64,000 nt of DNA from Bradyrhizobium sp. WBAH42 (GCF_024585265.1 NZ_CP036533.1:682001-746000), one strand, 5' to 3'; shown: positions 1-8,955, counted from the stretch's first letter. The notes: generated by a model not told the origin, from the letters alone. Translations and numbers: made by a program.

Positions 1-167
1 GCGGTCAGCCGCAATGCCTTGATCCGCGACAGGCTGCCGAACGCCCCGAGCAGGCCGAACAGCAGTCCGCACACGACGATGACGATCGTGAAGCCGACCG
101 TGACGCCGAGCCCGTTGAGAAAGAGCCAGCGATAGCTCCAGAGGATTCCGAAGTCCCACTGATACAT
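1..167 (-). CDS. Amino-acid ABC transporter permease, N-terminal fragment
   Basis: The fragment begins at the ATG at 165-167 and runs off the left edge, leaving about 55 residues. It opens with MYQWDFGILWSYRWLFLNG and goes directly into a hydrophobic segment (about residues 18-42) followed by a basic stretch (SRIKALRL). This is the usual start of a HisM/GlnP-type inner-membrane permease of polar amino-acid importers. The substrate-binding gene immediately upstream on the same strand (355-1200) supports an operon. Which amino acid is moved cannot be told. Confidence 0.75.
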   Translation of the reverse strand, partial: MYQWDFGILWSYRWLFLNGLGVTVGFTIVIVVCGLLFGLLGAFGSLSRIKALRLT

Positions 168-182
168 GCGTGCTCTCTTCTT

Positions 183-312
183 CACCTCTCCCGCTTGCGG
201 GAGAGGTCGCATCGCATCGAAGATGCGATGCGGGTGAGGGCTCTTTCCTCTGGGGGAGTCTCTCCGCGGAGGCACCCTCTCCCCAACCCTCCCCCGCAAG
301 CGGGGGAGGGGG
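183..312. repeat. Palindromic intergenic repeat, 'ctctcccgcttgcgggagag' family
   Basis: A GC-rich inverted repeat fills the gap between the binding-protein gene and the permease gene. Short arms read ctctcccgcttgcgggagag at the left and a cccgcaagcggg motif at the right, with an inner gatgcgatgc-type palindrome. Similar units lie at 51880-52042 and 57029-57177. On the minus strand it sits between two co-oriented transporter genes, so a transcript through it would form strong hairpins and could lower permease expression relative to the binding protein. Confidence 0.75.
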
Positions 313-354
313 CGGAGTGGAGTGTGCGGAGCGAGGCGGCCTCGAACATTACTC

Positions 355-1200
355 TTACAGCGACACGCCCGGCGGAATGTCCGCTTCCGTCACGCCCACC
401 AGCTCCATATTGGTGATGATGGCGTTGCGGATGAAGCCGAGGCCCTTGTTGAAGTCTATCCAGGTGTTGACGTAGTCGCGCCATGTCTTGTCGGCCTCGC
501 GGCGGAAGCCGGCATTCGAGGTGGTGGCGAAGATCGGCGTCGGCAGCACGAGCTGGCCGAGCGCGGGGTTCTTCTTCAGCACGGTCAGCGACAGCATGGT
601 GATCAGGCACTGCGCGTCGACGCGGCCGGTCTGCAGCGCGGCGGTGGCATCGTCGGCGGTCTTCAGCCGCGTGATCTGCGCCTTCGGCGTCAGGCGGCTG
701 ACGACCTGGTCATGCGAGGAGCCCTGGTCGACCGCGATCTTGATGTCGGGCGAGTTCAATTCGGCCCAGCTCTTCGGCTTGAAATCCTTCTTGCAGAGGA
801 TGGCGAAGGCGTTGTTGAAGACCGGCACCGAGAAGTCGATCACCAGCGCGCGCTTTGGGGTCGGGTTGAGGCCGAAGAAGATGTCGATCTTGTTGGCCTG
901 CAGGTCGAGCACCGAATTGCCCCAGGTGGTCTCGGTGATCTCGAGCTCGGCCTCCATGTCGTCCGCGAGGCCCTTGGCGATGTCGATGTAGAAGCCCTTC
1001 CATTGGCCGCTGGACAGATCCTTCATGTAATAGGGCGCGCCGCCGCCGACGGCGCCGATCCGCATCTTCTTGGTCCGGCGGATGCGGGCGAAGGTCGATT
1101 CGTTCGGATCGGCGGTCTGGGCCACGGCCGGCGCCGCCAACGCGGCAGCGGCGACCGCGCCAAATCCGACAATCGATGCAACATCACGACGTGTAACCAT
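355..1200 (-). CDS. Periplasmic amino-acid-binding protein of an ABC importer
   Basis: This 281-residue protein has the size and shape of a SBP_bac_3 family solute-binding protein, which captures a polar amino acid in the periplasm and delivers it to the permease. The N-terminus carries an export signal with two arginines (MVTRRDVASIVGFGAV, then an alanine-rich core to AVAQ), so Tat export is possible. Family signatures include GFYIDIAKGLAD, a DIFFGLNPTPKRA segment in the ligand-binding lobe and AVDQGSSHD near the hinge. I place the start at the ATG at 1198-1200; a TTG three codons upstream also keeps the frame. It lies upstream of the permease fragment on the same strand, separated by a palindromic repeat. 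Ligand unknown. Confidence 0.88.
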   Translation of the reverse strand: MVTRRDVASIVGFGAVAAAALAAPAVAQTADPNESTFARIRRTKKMRIGAVGGGAPYYMKDLSSGQWKGFYIDIAKGLADDMEAELEITETTWGNSVLDLQANKIDIFFGLNPTPKRALVIDFSVPVFNNAFAILCKKDFKPKSWAELNSPDIKIAVDQGSSHDQVVSRLTPKAQITRLKTADDATAALQTGRVDAQCLITMLSLTVLKKNPALGQLVLPTPIFATTSNAGFRREADKTWRDYVNTWIDFNKGLGFIRNAIITNMELVGVTEADIPPGVSL

Positions 1201-1380
1201 TGGGATCAATCGCTTTTCTGGTTGGGTGGAGTTCCGGCAGCGTTCTTAGCAAGGTGGTCCCGGCAGCGAAAGCACAGCCTATCGGCTGGGCAGGCCGAAA
1301 TTTGCCCGGATGCTGGGCAAACTCAAGCTGTTCAAGCGGATACCCGCTTGCTTTCCGCTCCCTTTGGCCCCAAATAGGGG

Positions 1381-1482
1381 CCGGGAGATTGGCGGTGGAC
1401 GAGCCACTCGCCAACCGGGTCAGGTCCGGAAGGAAGCAGCCCTAACGAGGTCCGGATCGGGTCGCTCGTCAGTCTCCTACCT
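1381..1482 (+). ncRNA. ffs: Signal recognition particle RNA (4.5S type)
   Basis: The conserved SRP hairpin is present: the ggtcaggtccggaaggaagc loop strand at about 1418-1437, and the returning strand gcagccctaacgaggtccgg with its closing stem. The ends pair as ggagatt (1384-1390) with agtctcc (1471-1477), giving a single long hairpin of about 100 nt, the short bacterial form. A T-run follows at 1484-1488. The RNA binds Ffh and directs nascent membrane proteins to FtsY. Its position just upstream of dnaX is common in alphaproteobacteria. Exact ends are estimated from the stem. Confidence 0.93.
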
Positions 1483-1576
1483 GTTTTTCCGAGCGAACCA
1501 GCGCCGGCGGCACCAGCCGCCAGCGCGCTCCTTTCCGCAAAAGCCGGCCAAGAGACATTTCATTGCGGATCGACCG

Positions 1577-3415
1577 ATGACCGACGCTGGCGCCCCTCCC
1601 GAACCCGACAGCGCCGGCCAGGCCGGCAACGCGCCCTACCGGGTGCTGGCGCGCAAATACCGCCCCTCCTCATTTGACGACCTGATCGGCCAGGAGGCCG
1701 TGGTCCGCACCGTCTCCAACGCGTTCGAGACCGGGCGCATCCCGCAGGCCTGGATTCTCACCGGCGTCCGCGGCGTCGGCAAGACCACCACTGCGCGAAT
1801 CCTCGCCCGTGCCCTCAACTATGAGATGCCGGACGGATCGGTGAAGGGGCCGACCATCCACATGCCGACGCTGGGCGTGCATTGCCAGGCGATCATGGAA
1901 AGCCGGCACATGGACGTGCTGGAGATGGACGCCGCCTCCCATACCGGCGTCGACGATGTCCGCCAGATCAATGACAGCGTCCGCTATGCCCCCGCCAGCG
2001 CCCGCTACAAGGTCTACATCATCGACGAAGTCCATATGCTGTCGACGGCGGCGTTCAACGCCTTCCTGAAGACGCTGGAGGAGCCGCCGGAGCACGCCAA
2101 GTTCGTGTTCGCGACCACCGAGATCCGCAAGGTTCCGGTCACCGTGCTGTCGCGCTGCCAGCGCTTCGACCTGCGCCGCGTCGAGGCCGACGTGCTGATG
2201 AAGCACCTCGCCAGTATTGCGGCCAAGGAGAACGTCGAGATCGAGCCGGAGGCGCTCGGCATCATCGCGAGGGCCGCGGAAGGCTCCGTGCGCGATTCGC
2301 TGTCGCTGCTCGACCAGGCGATCGCGCATGCAGCGGGGCAGGTGAAGGCCGATGCCGTCAGGCAGATGCTGGGCCTCGCCGACCGCACCCGCGTCATCGA
2401 CCTCTTCGAGTCGCTGGCGCGCGGCGACATCGCGGCCGCCTTCAAGGAGTTCCGTGACCAGTACGATGTCGGCGCCGACCCGATCGTCGTGCTCTCGGAC
2501 CTCGCCGAGTTCGTCAATTTCGTCACCCGTGTGAAGGTCATTCCGGCGACTGCCGACAACGTCGCCTATGGCGAGACCGAGCGCGTGCGCGCCAAGGAGT
2601 TCGCCTCGAAGATCTCGATGCGCGTGCTGTCGCGGATGTGGCAGATGCTGCTCAAGGGCATCACCGAGGTGCAGGCCGCAACGCGCCCCGCGGCCGCGGC
2701 GGAAATGGTTCTGGTGCGCATCGCCTATGTCGCCGACCTGCCGACGCCCGACGAAGCGATCAAGATGCTCGAGCAGAACGGCGGCGGCTCGCCGGTCGTG
2801 AGCGGTGGAAGTAGCGCGCGCAGCGGCGCCCCCGCCGCGCCGGTTGCCTCCGCTGCGCCGATTTCGCCAGCACCTGTGCGGATGCCGACATCGTCTCCGA
2901 CTGCGTTTGGCGGTGGCGCCCGACCTCAGATGGCGGCGCCCGCGCCGGATCCGCAAGGGGCGGCACCCCAGCTGCGGATCACGAGCTTCACCCAGCTGGT
3001 TGCGCTCGCCGGGCAGAAGCGCGACCTCATGACCAAGGGCGCGCTCGAAGGCGACATGCGTCTCGTTCGTTTCGAGGAGGGCCGGCTCGAGGTCGCGCTT
3101 GAGCCCAACGCCTCCAAGACCATGATCTCGGAGCTTGCGAAGAAGTTCGAGCTGTGGACCGGCCGCCGCTGGACCGTGATCGTCTCGAACGAACAGGGAC
3201 AGCCGACGCTGCGCTCGGTGAACCAGGCGGCCAAGCAGGAGCATGCCCGTACCGCGGAAGCCGATCCCCGCGTGCAGGAGGTGCTGTCGCGTTTCCCCGG
3301 CGCCAAGGTCGTCGAGGTCCGCAGGCTTGCCCCCGAGGCGCCGGAGACCAATATTAACGCCGACTATGGCAGCGACGATCCGCCTGACGGTTCCGACGGC
3401 GACGACGATCTCTAG
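1577..3415 (+). CDS. dnaX: DNA polymerase III subunit tau/gamma
   Basis: The 612-residue clamp-loader ATPase loads the beta clamp and couples the polymerase cores. Walker A is GVRGVGKTT at residues 63-71, Walker B with DExH-like IIDEVH at about 148-153, and sensor FATTE at 178-182. Only one cysteine (C103) remains where many DnaX proteins have a four-cysteine zinc site. Residues about 400-470 are a low-complexity Ala/Pro/Ser linker, followed by a C-terminal tau-type domain. The ATG at 1577 was chosen because it sits just before the conserved N-terminus; the frame is open further upstream through the SRP RNA gene. It is followed by ybaB and recR, the standard dnaX-ybaB-recR order. I see no slippery A-run for a gamma frameshift. 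Confidence 0.96.
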   Translation: MTDAGAPPEPDSAGQAGNAPYRVLARKYRPSSFDDLIGQEAVVRTVSNAFETGRIPQAWILTGVRGVGKTTTARILARALNYEMPDGSVKGPTIHMPTLGVHCQAIMESRHMDVLEMDAASHTGVDDVRQINDSVRYAPASARYKVYIIDEVHMLSTAAFNAFLKTLEEPPEHAKFVFATTEIRKVPVTVLSRCQRFDLRRVEADVLMKHLASIAAKENVEIEPEALGIIARAAEGSVRDSLSLLDQAIAHAAGQVKADAVRQMLGLADRTRVIDLFESLARGDIAAAFKEFRDQYDVGADPIVVLSDLAEFVNFVTRVKVIPATADNVAYGETERVRAKEFASKISMRVLSRMWQMLLKGITEVQAATRPAAAAEMVLVRIAYVADLPTPDEAIKMLEQNGGGSPVVSGGSSARSGAPAAPVASAAPISPAPVRMPTSSPTAFGGGARPQMAAPAPDPQGAAPQLRITSFTQLVALAGQKRDLMTKGALEGDMRLVRFEEGRLEVALEPNASKTMISELAKKFELWTGRRWTVIVSNEQGQPTLRSVNQAAKQEHARTAEADPRVQEVLSRFPGAKVVEVRRLAPEAPETNINADYGSDDPPDGSDGDDDL

Positions 3416-3447
3416 CGCCAATTCTTTGTTTTCAAGGACACGCACCC

Positions 3448-3768
3448 ATGGCTGATTTTCTCGGCATGATGAAGCAGGCGGCGCAGCTGCAATCCAAGAT
3501 GCAGGCGATGCAGGACGAGCTCGCCAACGTCGAGGTCGAGGGCATCTCCGGCGGCGGCCTCGTCGCCGTGCGCATGACGGCGAAGATGGACGTCAAGGGA
3601 GTCAGGATCGATCCTTCGCTGATGAAGGCCGAAGAGCGCGAGGTGCTGGAAGACCTGCTCGTCACCGCCCTCAGTGATGCGCGCCGCAAGGCCGAGACCG
3701 CCATGCAGGAGAAGATGCAGGCCCTCACCGGCGGGCTCGGCCTGCCGCCGGGGCTGTTCGGCCAATAA
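3448..3768 (+). CDS. ybaB: YbaB/EbfC nucleoid-associated protein
   Basis: A 106-residue small DNA-binding protein that forms dimers and coats the nucleoid. The N-terminal helix is rich in Met/Gln ([19 protein letters not shown]) and is followed by the conserved [10 protein letters not shown] turn and the [19 protein letters not shown]-terminal helix. The length is normal. It lies 32 nt after dnaX and one base before recR, so the three genes are almost certainly co-transcribed. Confidence 0.95.
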   Translation: MADFLGMMKQAAQLQSKMQAMQDELANVEVEGISGGGLVAVRMTAKMDVKGVRIDPSLMKAEEREVLEDLLVTALSDARRKAETAMQEKMQALTGGLGLPPGLFGQ

Positions 3769-3769
3769 G

Positions 3770-4372
3770 ATGGGCGCTGTTGCAGGTCCTGAGATCGAGC
3801 GGCTGGTCCAGCTGCTCGCGCGGCTGCCGGGCCTCGGTCCGCGCTCGGCGCGGCGCGCGGCGCTGCATCTGATCAAGAAGCGCGAAGCGCTGATGATGCC
3901 GCTGTCGAGCGCCTTGCAGGTGGCGCTGGACAAGGTCCAGGTCTGCAAGACCTGCGGCAACATCGACACGCAAAATCCCTGCACGGTCTGTACCGATCCG
4001 AAGCGCGACCCCTCCATCATCGTCGTTGTCGCCGACGTCGCCGACCTCTGGGCGCTGGAGCGGGCCAATGCGACCCAGGGTCGCTATCATGTGCTCGGCG
4101 CGACATTGTCGCCGCTCGACGGCGTCGGCCCGCAGGACCTCACCATCGACGCACTGGTGGCGCGTGCCCACGCAGCCGAGGTGCATGAAATCATCCTGGC
4201 GCTGAATGCGACGGTGGACGGCCAGACCACGGCGCATTACATCACCGACCTGCTTCAGGACGCCAATGTGAAGGTGACGCGGCTCGCCCACGGAGTTCCC
4301 GTCGGCGGCGAGCTTGATTATCTCGACGAAGGTACGCTATCGGCTGCGATGCGGCAGCGCACCCTGTTCTAG
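3770..4372 (+). CDS. recR: Recombination mediator RecR
   Basis: A 200-residue protein that acts with RecO (and RecF) to load RecA at single-stranded gaps. An N-terminal helix-hairpin-helix ([16 protein letters not shown]) is followed by a C4 zinc finger with C59, C62, C71 and C74, then a Toprim domain starting at about residue 80 ([16 protein letters not shown]). The ATG at 3770 begins one base after the ybaB stop. An in-frame start further upstream would overlap ybaB by about 95 bases and is not needed. Length is standard. Confidence 0.96.
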   Translation: MGAVAGPEIERLVQLLARLPGLGPRSARRAALHLIKKREALMMPLSSALQVALDKVQVCKTCGNIDTQNPCTVCTDPKRDPSIIVVVADVADLWALERANATQGRYHVLGATLSPLDGVGPQDLTIDALVARAHAAEVHEIILALNATVDGQTTAHYITDLLQDANVKVTRLAHGVPVGGELDYLDEGTLSAAMRQRTLF

Positions 4373-4401
4373 CCATCCAGACTTTCCACGGAACGGACGA
4401 C

Positions 4402-4836
4402 ATGACGAAACTTTTCGCCACACGCTTCGCTTTGGTCGCGACGATGCTGATGCTGGTGACCCCGGCCATCTCCGCGCAGCAACGCGACGAGGCGCCGCCG
4501 CCGTCCAAGCCCGGCAAGCCGATCAACAATGGCGACGTGCTCTCGGGCGAGCTCAACGCGATGAAGGTGCGTGACGTCAAGAACGGCAAGCGCGTCGCGA
4601 CCTACCAGATCACGTCGGAACCGCGCCGCCTGCCGCCGCCGAACGGGCTGTGCAATCTCGAAACCGGCCCCGAGACGTTCCAGCTCGTCACCTCCAGCGA
4701 CGCGCAGGCCGCGCAGCTGAAATCCTTCGTCGGCAAGGAGATCTCCGTGAAGGTGGACGAGGTCGCCTGCGCCAGCGATCCCGGCCAGATGAGCGAAGCC
4801 GTGATCACGAAGTGGAGCTTGATCAAGAAGCAGTAG
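4402..4836 (+). CDS. Small secreted protein of unknown function
   Basis: 144 residues with a clear Sec signal peptide (basic MTKLFATRF, hydrophobic core to about residue 24, cleavage near AISA-QQ). The mature part begins with a proline-rich stretch, then a compact domain with two cysteines (in NGLCNLE and EVACASD) that could form a disulfide. The gene follows recR by 29 nt and may be read through from it. I do not recognise a family. Confidence 0.75.
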   Translation: MTKLFATRFALVATMLMLVTPAISAQQRDEAPPPSKPGKPINNGDVLSGELNAMKVRDVKNGKRVATYQITSEPRRLPPPNGLCNLETGPETFQLVTSSDAQAAQLKSFVGKEISVKVDEVACASDPGQMSEAVITKWSLIKKQ

Positions 4837-4860
4837 GGGCGCTCCACTCCCTCGGCCGGC

Positions 4861-4939
4861 ATTGTGAGCGAAGCGAAGCAATCCAGAAATCGTTCCGCGG
4901 GGGCAGTCTGGATTGCTTCGCTTCGCTCGCAATGACGGT
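4861..4939. repeat. Palindromic intergenic repeat, 'gaagcaatccag' family
   Basis: A near-perfect inverted repeat of about 79 nt: the left arm attgtgagcgaagcgaagca continues with atccag, and the right arm carries ctggattgcttcgcttcgct plus cgcaatgac. The two arms are separated by a short loop. A second copy with the same arms lies at 48597-48690. It sits between two convergent genes, where such a hairpin could end transcription from both sides. Confidence 0.8.
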
Positions 4940-4954
4940 GGTGAGAGCGTCAGC

Positions 4955-6319
4955 TTAAACCCTCACCGGCCCCAGCGCCTCGAAATGCCCGCGCTTCTGC
5001 AAATACGCCAGCAGCATCAGGCTCGGGATCGCCACCAGCACGCAGATCACGAAGAACATCGCCCAGCCCGTGGTATCCGCCACGAAGCCTGCACCTGATG
5101 AGAGATAGGTCCGCCCCACCGCCGCGAGCGCGGTGAGCAGCGCATATTGGGTCGCCGTGTGCAGCGGGTTCTGGCACAGCGCAGAGAGGTAGGCGACGAA
5201 GATCACGGTGCCGATGGCGCTGGTGAAATTCTCGGCGCAGATGGCGAGCGCCAGCGCCCATTGGTTGGTGCCGACGATGGCCAGCCAGGAGAAGGAGAGG
5301 TTGGCGAGCGCCTGCACCACGCCGCCGATCCACAGACTCGTCGCCAGCGGATAGCGCCGCGCGACAAAACCGCCGGCAAAGCCGCCGATCAGCGTCGCCG
5401 CGAGGCCGACGCCCTTCACGATCGCCGCATAGTCGTTGCGGGTGAAGCCGAGGTCGATCACGAACGGCGCCGTCATCGTGCCGGAGAAGGCGTCGGTGAA
5501 CTTGAACAGCACCACGAAGGCGAGTGCAGCGAGCGCATCCTTGCGCGACAGGAACTCCGAGAAGGCGCCGATGGCCGCATGCAGAACCCGCGCGAAAGCC
5601 GTATCGGCCTGTGTCGCGGCCTCGGCCCGCGCCGATTGCTCGGGCTCGGTCGCGAGCAGCGCCGTGATCGTCCCGATGAGCACCATCGCCGCCATCACCA
5701 CATAGCCCCACATCCAGGCTGATTGGCGCGGAATGCCGGTGCCCTCGAAGCCCGAGACGATGAACAGCGCGCCCGCCGTCGAGACCAGCATGCCGATGCG
5801 GTAGGCCGCGACGTAAGCGGCCATGCCCGCGGCCTGCTCGCTCTCCGGCAGGCTCTCGACCCGGAACGCGTCGACCACGATGTCCTGGGTCGAGGACATG
5901 GTTGCGACCAGCAGCGCGCCGAGCGCGACATAGAACGGCGAGCGTGCGGGGTCGGTCATCGCCAGCAGCAGGATCGCGATGATCAAGAGCAACTGCGAGA
6001 ACACCAGCCAGCCGCGCCGCCGGCCGAAGGCGCGGGTGAACAGCGGCACATGCATCGCATCCACCAGCGGCGCCCACAGGAACTTCAGCGTATAGGGCGT
6101 GCCGACCAGCGCGAACAGCCCGATGGTCTTGAGATCGACCCCAGCCTCCCGCATCCACACCAGCAGCGTCGACCCTGATAGCGCCAGCGGCAGCCCCGAG
6201 GAGAAGCCGAGAAACAGCACGATCAGCACCCGCGGCTGCAGGTAAACGGCAAGGCTCTCGCGCCAGGAGGGCGCAGGGGCGGCGGTCACGGCGGAGGAGG
6301 TCGCGTCGGGTGCGGTCAT
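4955..6319 (-). CDS. ampG: AmpG-type MFS permease
   Basis: A 454-residue, 12-helix major facilitator protein. The family hallmark is visible early: LGFSSGLPLALSGSTLLVWM, then GLFALVGTPYTLKFLWAPLVD and a basic FGRRRGWLV loop. A second hallmark, STQDIVVDAFRVE, lies near residue 160. AmpG carries anhydromuropeptides released from peptidoglycan into the cytoplasm for recycling and, in some species, beta-lactamase induction. It is isolated from other recycling genes here. Some Bradyrhizobium MFS proteins share this signature without known substrate, so the transport role is by family only. Confidence 0.85.
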   Translation of the reverse strand: MTAPDATSSAVTAAPAPSWRESLAVYLQPRVLIVLFLGFSSGLPLALSGSTLLVWMREAGVDLKTIGLFALVGTPYTLKFLWAPLVDAMHVPLFTRAFGRRRGWLVFSQLLLIIAILLLAMTDPARSPFYVALGALLVATMSSTQDIVVDAFRVESLPESEQAAGMAAYVAAYRIGMLVSTAGALFIVSGFEGTGIPRQSAWMWGYVVMAAMVLIGTITALLATEPEQSARAEAATQADTAFARVLHAAIGAFSEFLSRKDALAALAFVVLFKFTDAFSGTMTAPFVIDLGFTRNDYAAIVKGVGLAATLIGGFAGGFVARRYPLATSLWIGGVVQALANLSFSWLAIVGTNQWALALAICAENFTSAIGTVIFVAYLSALCQNPLHTATQYALLTALAAVGRTYLSSGAGFVADTTGWAMFFVICVLVAIPSLMLLAYLQKRGHFEALGPVRV

Positions 6320-6397
6320 GGGGAGGTGTTAGCAGATTCTGGGGGAAAAGACTCTCGCGGTAGCTGGTCAGACGGGAGAGCTTTCAACACGCTCGGT

Positions 6398-6490
6398 GTC
6401 ATCGTCCGCGAAGGCGGACGATCCAGTAATCACCAGCGGCTCGGTTCAATCACAACTGCTGCGGCGGACTGGAGACCCCGTCTTCGCGGG
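6398..6490. repeat. Palindromic intergenic repeat, 'gcgaaggcgg' family
   Basis: The unit starts gtcatcgtccgcgaaggcgg and ends with the complementary ccgtcttcgcggggtatgac, with a central section containing cggttcaatcacaactgctg. Related copies are at 6822-6945, 9914-10014 and 10812-10914. Two copies flank the small GIY-YIG gene. Confidence 0.75.
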
Positions 6491-6501
6491 GTATGACGGC
6501 G

Positions 6502-6804
6502 CTATGGTGGTCCGGCTATACCAGGATAGAGATCATCCCAGTTTGGGTTATGCTGCTCGATCAACCGAACCTTCCACGCCCTGTTCCACTTCTTCAGCCG
6601 CTTCTCCCGCTTGATCGCATTCTCGGGATCGTCAAACTGCTCGAAGTAGACAAGTCGGGCGACGTCGTACTTCTCCGTGAAGCTTTCGATGGGCTTCAAC
6701 TTGTGCTGCGCCACTCGGCGGATGAGATCGTTCGTCACGCCGATATAGAGCGTGCCGCCAATTCGGCTGGCGAGAATGTAGACGTAGTAATGGCGTGCAC
6801 CCAT
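6502..6804 (-). CDS. Single-domain GIY-YIG nuclease family protein
   Basis: A 100-residue protein made of just the GIY-YIG fold. The first strand reads YYVYIL and the second LYIGVT (the GIY and YIG equivalents), then DLIRRVAQHK with the catalytic-type arginine, and ENAIKREKRLKKW with the conserved glutamate and a basic helix. It matches the small YhbQ/UPF0213-like group. These are widespread, often multi-copy in rhizobia, and have no established cellular role. The gene is enclosed by two copies of the same palindromic repeat family, which suggests it may have moved or been copied with them. Confidence 0.88.
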   Translation of the reverse strand: MGARHYYVYILASRIGGTLYIGVTNDLIRRVAQHKLKPIESFTEKYDVARLVYFEQFDDPENAIKREKRLKKWNRAWKVRLIEQHNPNWDDLYPGIAGPP

Positions 6805-6821
6805 GTGACTATCTCACCACC

Positions 6822-6945
6822 GTCATCGTCCGCCTTGTGCGCAATTGCGCACTGGGGCGGACGATCCAGTAACCACCAGCGTCTCGGTTCCATCACAACC
6901 GCCGCGGCGTACTGGATGCCCCGCCTTCGCGGGGCATGACAGTGT
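6822..6945. repeat. Palindromic intergenic repeat, 'gcgaaggcgg' family, second copy
   Basis: This copy lies directly upstream of the GIY-YIG gene and shares the central cggttccatcacaaccgc segment and the gccttcgcggggcatgac end with the copy at 6398-6490. A short inner palindrome (tgcgcaattgcgca) interrupts the left arm. Confidence 0.75.
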
Positions 6946-6954
6946 GCCCCAATC

Positions 6955-8154
6955 TCACTCCCCCGCCTGGAGCTTCCGCGGAAACAGCTCGGCCGCGCCA
7001 GTCGCCACCAGGCGCGGTCCCTCCACCGCATCGCTCTTGCTGAAATCGAGCTCCTCGATGCGCCCGGCGCGCTTCTCGATCTTGTCGGCGGAGATCAGCA
7101 CCTGGCGCACGTCCTCGTTCACGTCGGCAAAATGCTTCTGCAGCTTGAGGACGCGGTCGCGCAGGCGGCCGAGATCGTCGCCGAGCTTGATCACCTCGGT
7201 GCGGATCTGGTCGGCGGCATCGCGCATGCGCGCGTCCTTCATGATCTGCTGCATCACCTGGATCGCGAGCATCAGCAGCGACGGCGACACCAGCACGACG
7301 CGGGCGCGATAGGCCTTCTGGATCACGTCGTCGAAGCCGTCGTGGATCTCGGCGTAGACCGATTCCGACGGCACGAACATCAGTGCCATCTCCTGGGTCT
7401 CGCCGGTGACGAGATATTTTTCGGCGATGTCGCTGACATGCTTCATGACGTCGCTGCGCAGCCGCTGCGTGGCCACGCGCCGCTCCTCGTCGGTGCGGGC
7501 GTCGTGCAGCGCCGTCATCGCCTCCAGCGGGAATTTTGCATCGATGCAGAGCGGGCGCTGGTCGGGCAGGAACACGACGCAGTCCGGCCGCTTGCCGGTC
7601 GAGAGCGTGAACTGGAACTCGTAGGATCCCTTGGGGAGACCGTCCTGGACAATCGCCTCCATCCGCGCCTGGCCGAACGCGCCGCGCGACTGTTTGTTGG
7701 CGAGCACGTCGCGCAACGTCGTCACCTGTGTCGTGAGATCAGTGAGATTCTTGTGCGCGTTGTCGATGATGCCGAGCCGCTCATGCAGCGCGCGCAGGCT
7801 CTCCATGGTGTTGCGGGTCGAATGTTCCATGGACTGGCCGACGCGATGCGTCACCGAATCCAGCCGCTCGTTGACCGCCCGCGCCATCTCGGCCTGACGT
7901 CCCGCCAGCGCCTGGGTCATGGCGTCGACCCGGCCCGAGGCCTCGCTCTGGGCGTGCAGCACTTGGGCGAGGCGCTCCTCGAGCTCGTCGGCCCGGATCG
8001 CATGCGCCATGGCGAGTTCCGCGCCACGCCGCCCCGAGCGCGCGATCACGACCGTAATCACAACCAGCAGGATGAGGACGAGCGCACCGAAGCCGATCAG
8101 CGCATCGATTGTGCGCACCGGCCAGTCGCCCAGCATGAAAATGATCTCGTTCAT
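6955..8154 (-). CDS. rmuC: RmuC-family DNA recombination protein
   Basis: 399 residues. One N-terminal membrane helix (about residues 15-35, ALIGFGALVLILLVVITVVI) is followed by a long coiled coil (to about 160) and the RmuC nuclease-like domain, with GSYEFQFTLSTGKRPDCVVFLP split around its core and CIDAKFPLEA, EMALMFVPSE and ARVVLVSPSLL as landmarks. RmuC is thought to limit DNA inversions at inverted repeats. The start MNEIIFML at 8154 is preferred over an upstream GTG because it directly precedes the membrane segment. It is divergent from def across a region with CtrA-like sites. Confidence 0.93.
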   Translation of the reverse strand: MNEIIFMLGDWPVRTIDALIGFGALVLILLVVITVVIARSGRRGAELAMAHAIRADELEERLAQVLHAQSEASGRVDAMTQALAGRQAEMARAVNERLDSVTHRVGQSMEHSTRNTMESLRALHERLGIIDNAHKNLTDLTTQVTTLRDVLANKQSRGAFGQARMEAIVQDGLPKGSYEFQFTLSTGKRPDCVVFLPDQRPLCIDAKFPLEAMTALHDARTDEERRVATQRLRSDVMKHVSDIAEKYLVTGETQEMALMFVPSESVYAEIHDGFDDVIQKAYRARVVLVSPSLLMLAIQVMQQIMKDARMRDAADQIRTEVIKLGDDLGRLRDRVLKLQKHFADVNEDVRQVLISADKIEKRAGRIEELDFSKSDAVEGPRLVATGAAELFPRKLQAGE

Positions 8155-8206
8155 GGGCCCTTCTAACGCGATTCGCCGATATTCGCGAACGAAGAGGGAA
8201 CGATCG

Positions 8207-8275
8207 GGGTTAACCACCCCCTAATTTTTATGGTTAACGAAAGGCGAAGTTTTATGGTTAGCGAGGGGTTAACGG
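8207..8275. promoter_or_regulatory. Cluster of CtrA-like half sites between rmuC and def
   Basis: Three TTAACC-type elements lie in about 65 nt: ttaaccaccccctaa at 8210-8224, the half site atggttaa at 8230-8237 (TTAACCAT on the other strand), and a TTAG-N7-TTAA element at 8258-8272. The known CtrA box is TTAA-N7-TTAA with TTAACCAT as preferred half site; the two full-length elements each miss one base. A directly repeated tttatggtta also occurs here. The sites lie 56-118 nt upstream of rmuC and 52-114 nt upstream of def. Confidence 0.45.
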
Positions 8276-8323
8276 GTTCCTGGCCGCATTGACCGCATCC
8301 GGCGCGCGGCTTAAATCGCGGCC

Positions 8324-8851
8324 ATGGCCCTCAGAGAAATCATTATCCTGCCCGACAAGCAGCTGCGTCTGGTCTCCAAGCCGATCGAGAAGGTCACGGC
8401 CGAGATCCGCAAGCTTGCCGACGACATGTTCGAGACCATGTACGACGCGCCCGGCATTGGCCTGGCGGCGATCCAGGTCGCGCAGCCCTTGCGTCTCATC
8501 ACCATGGACCTCGCCAAGCGCGACGAGAACGGCGAGACCAAGCCGCTGCCGCGGGTCTTCATCAACCCCGAGATCATCGCCTCGTCCGAGGAGCTGTCGG
8601 TGTACGAGGAAGGCTGCCTCTCGATCCCCGAATATTACGAGGAGGTCGAGCGGCCCGCGAAGGTGCGCGTGCGCTTCACCGATCTCGACGGCAAGGTGCA
8701 TGAGGAGGATGCCGAAGGCCTCTACGCCACCTGCATCCAGCACGAGATCGACCATCTCAACGGCGTCTTGTTCGTCGACTATCTATCGAAGCTCAAGCGC
8801 GACCGCGTCATGAAGAAGTTCGAGAAGGCCGCCAAGCGCGCGGCGGAGTAG
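8324..8851 (+). CDS. def: Peptide deformylase
   Basis: A 175-residue iron metalloprotease that removes the N-formyl group from new polypeptides. All three family motifs are present: GIGLAAIQ (44-51), EGCLS with metal ligand C98, and HEIDH (140-144) with two metal-binding histidines and the catalytic glutamate. It has the usual length. It is followed by fmt, which adds the formyl group to initiator tRNA, so the formylation and deformylation genes are paired. Confidence 0.97.
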   Translation: MALREIIILPDKQLRLVSKPIEKVTAEIRKLADDMFETMYDAPGIGLAAIQVAQPLRLITMDLAKRDENGETKPLPRVFINPEIIASSEELSVYEEGCLSIPEYYEEVERPAKVRVRFTDLDGKVHEEDAEGLYATCIQHEIDHLNGVLFVDYLSKLKRDRVMKKFEKAAKRAAE

Positions 8852-8867
8852 GGCTCATCTCTCTCAT

Positions 8868-8955
8868 CGTCATGGCCGGGCTTGACCCGACCATCCACGC
8901 CTTGCTTGCCTAGTCGCAAAGACCGTGGATGCCCGGGACAAGCCCGGGCATGACG
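8868..8955. repeat. Palindromic intergenic repeat between def and fmt
   Basis: An imperfect inverted repeat with left arm catggccgggcttgacccg, accatccacg and the matching right arm cgtggatgcccgggacaagc plus ccgggcatgac. It fills most of the def-fmt gap. Confidence 0.7.

Noticed and set aside
2000..3300. Programmed frameshift in dnaX for a short gamma form
   Set aside because: No A-rich slippery heptamer with following hairpin was seen.
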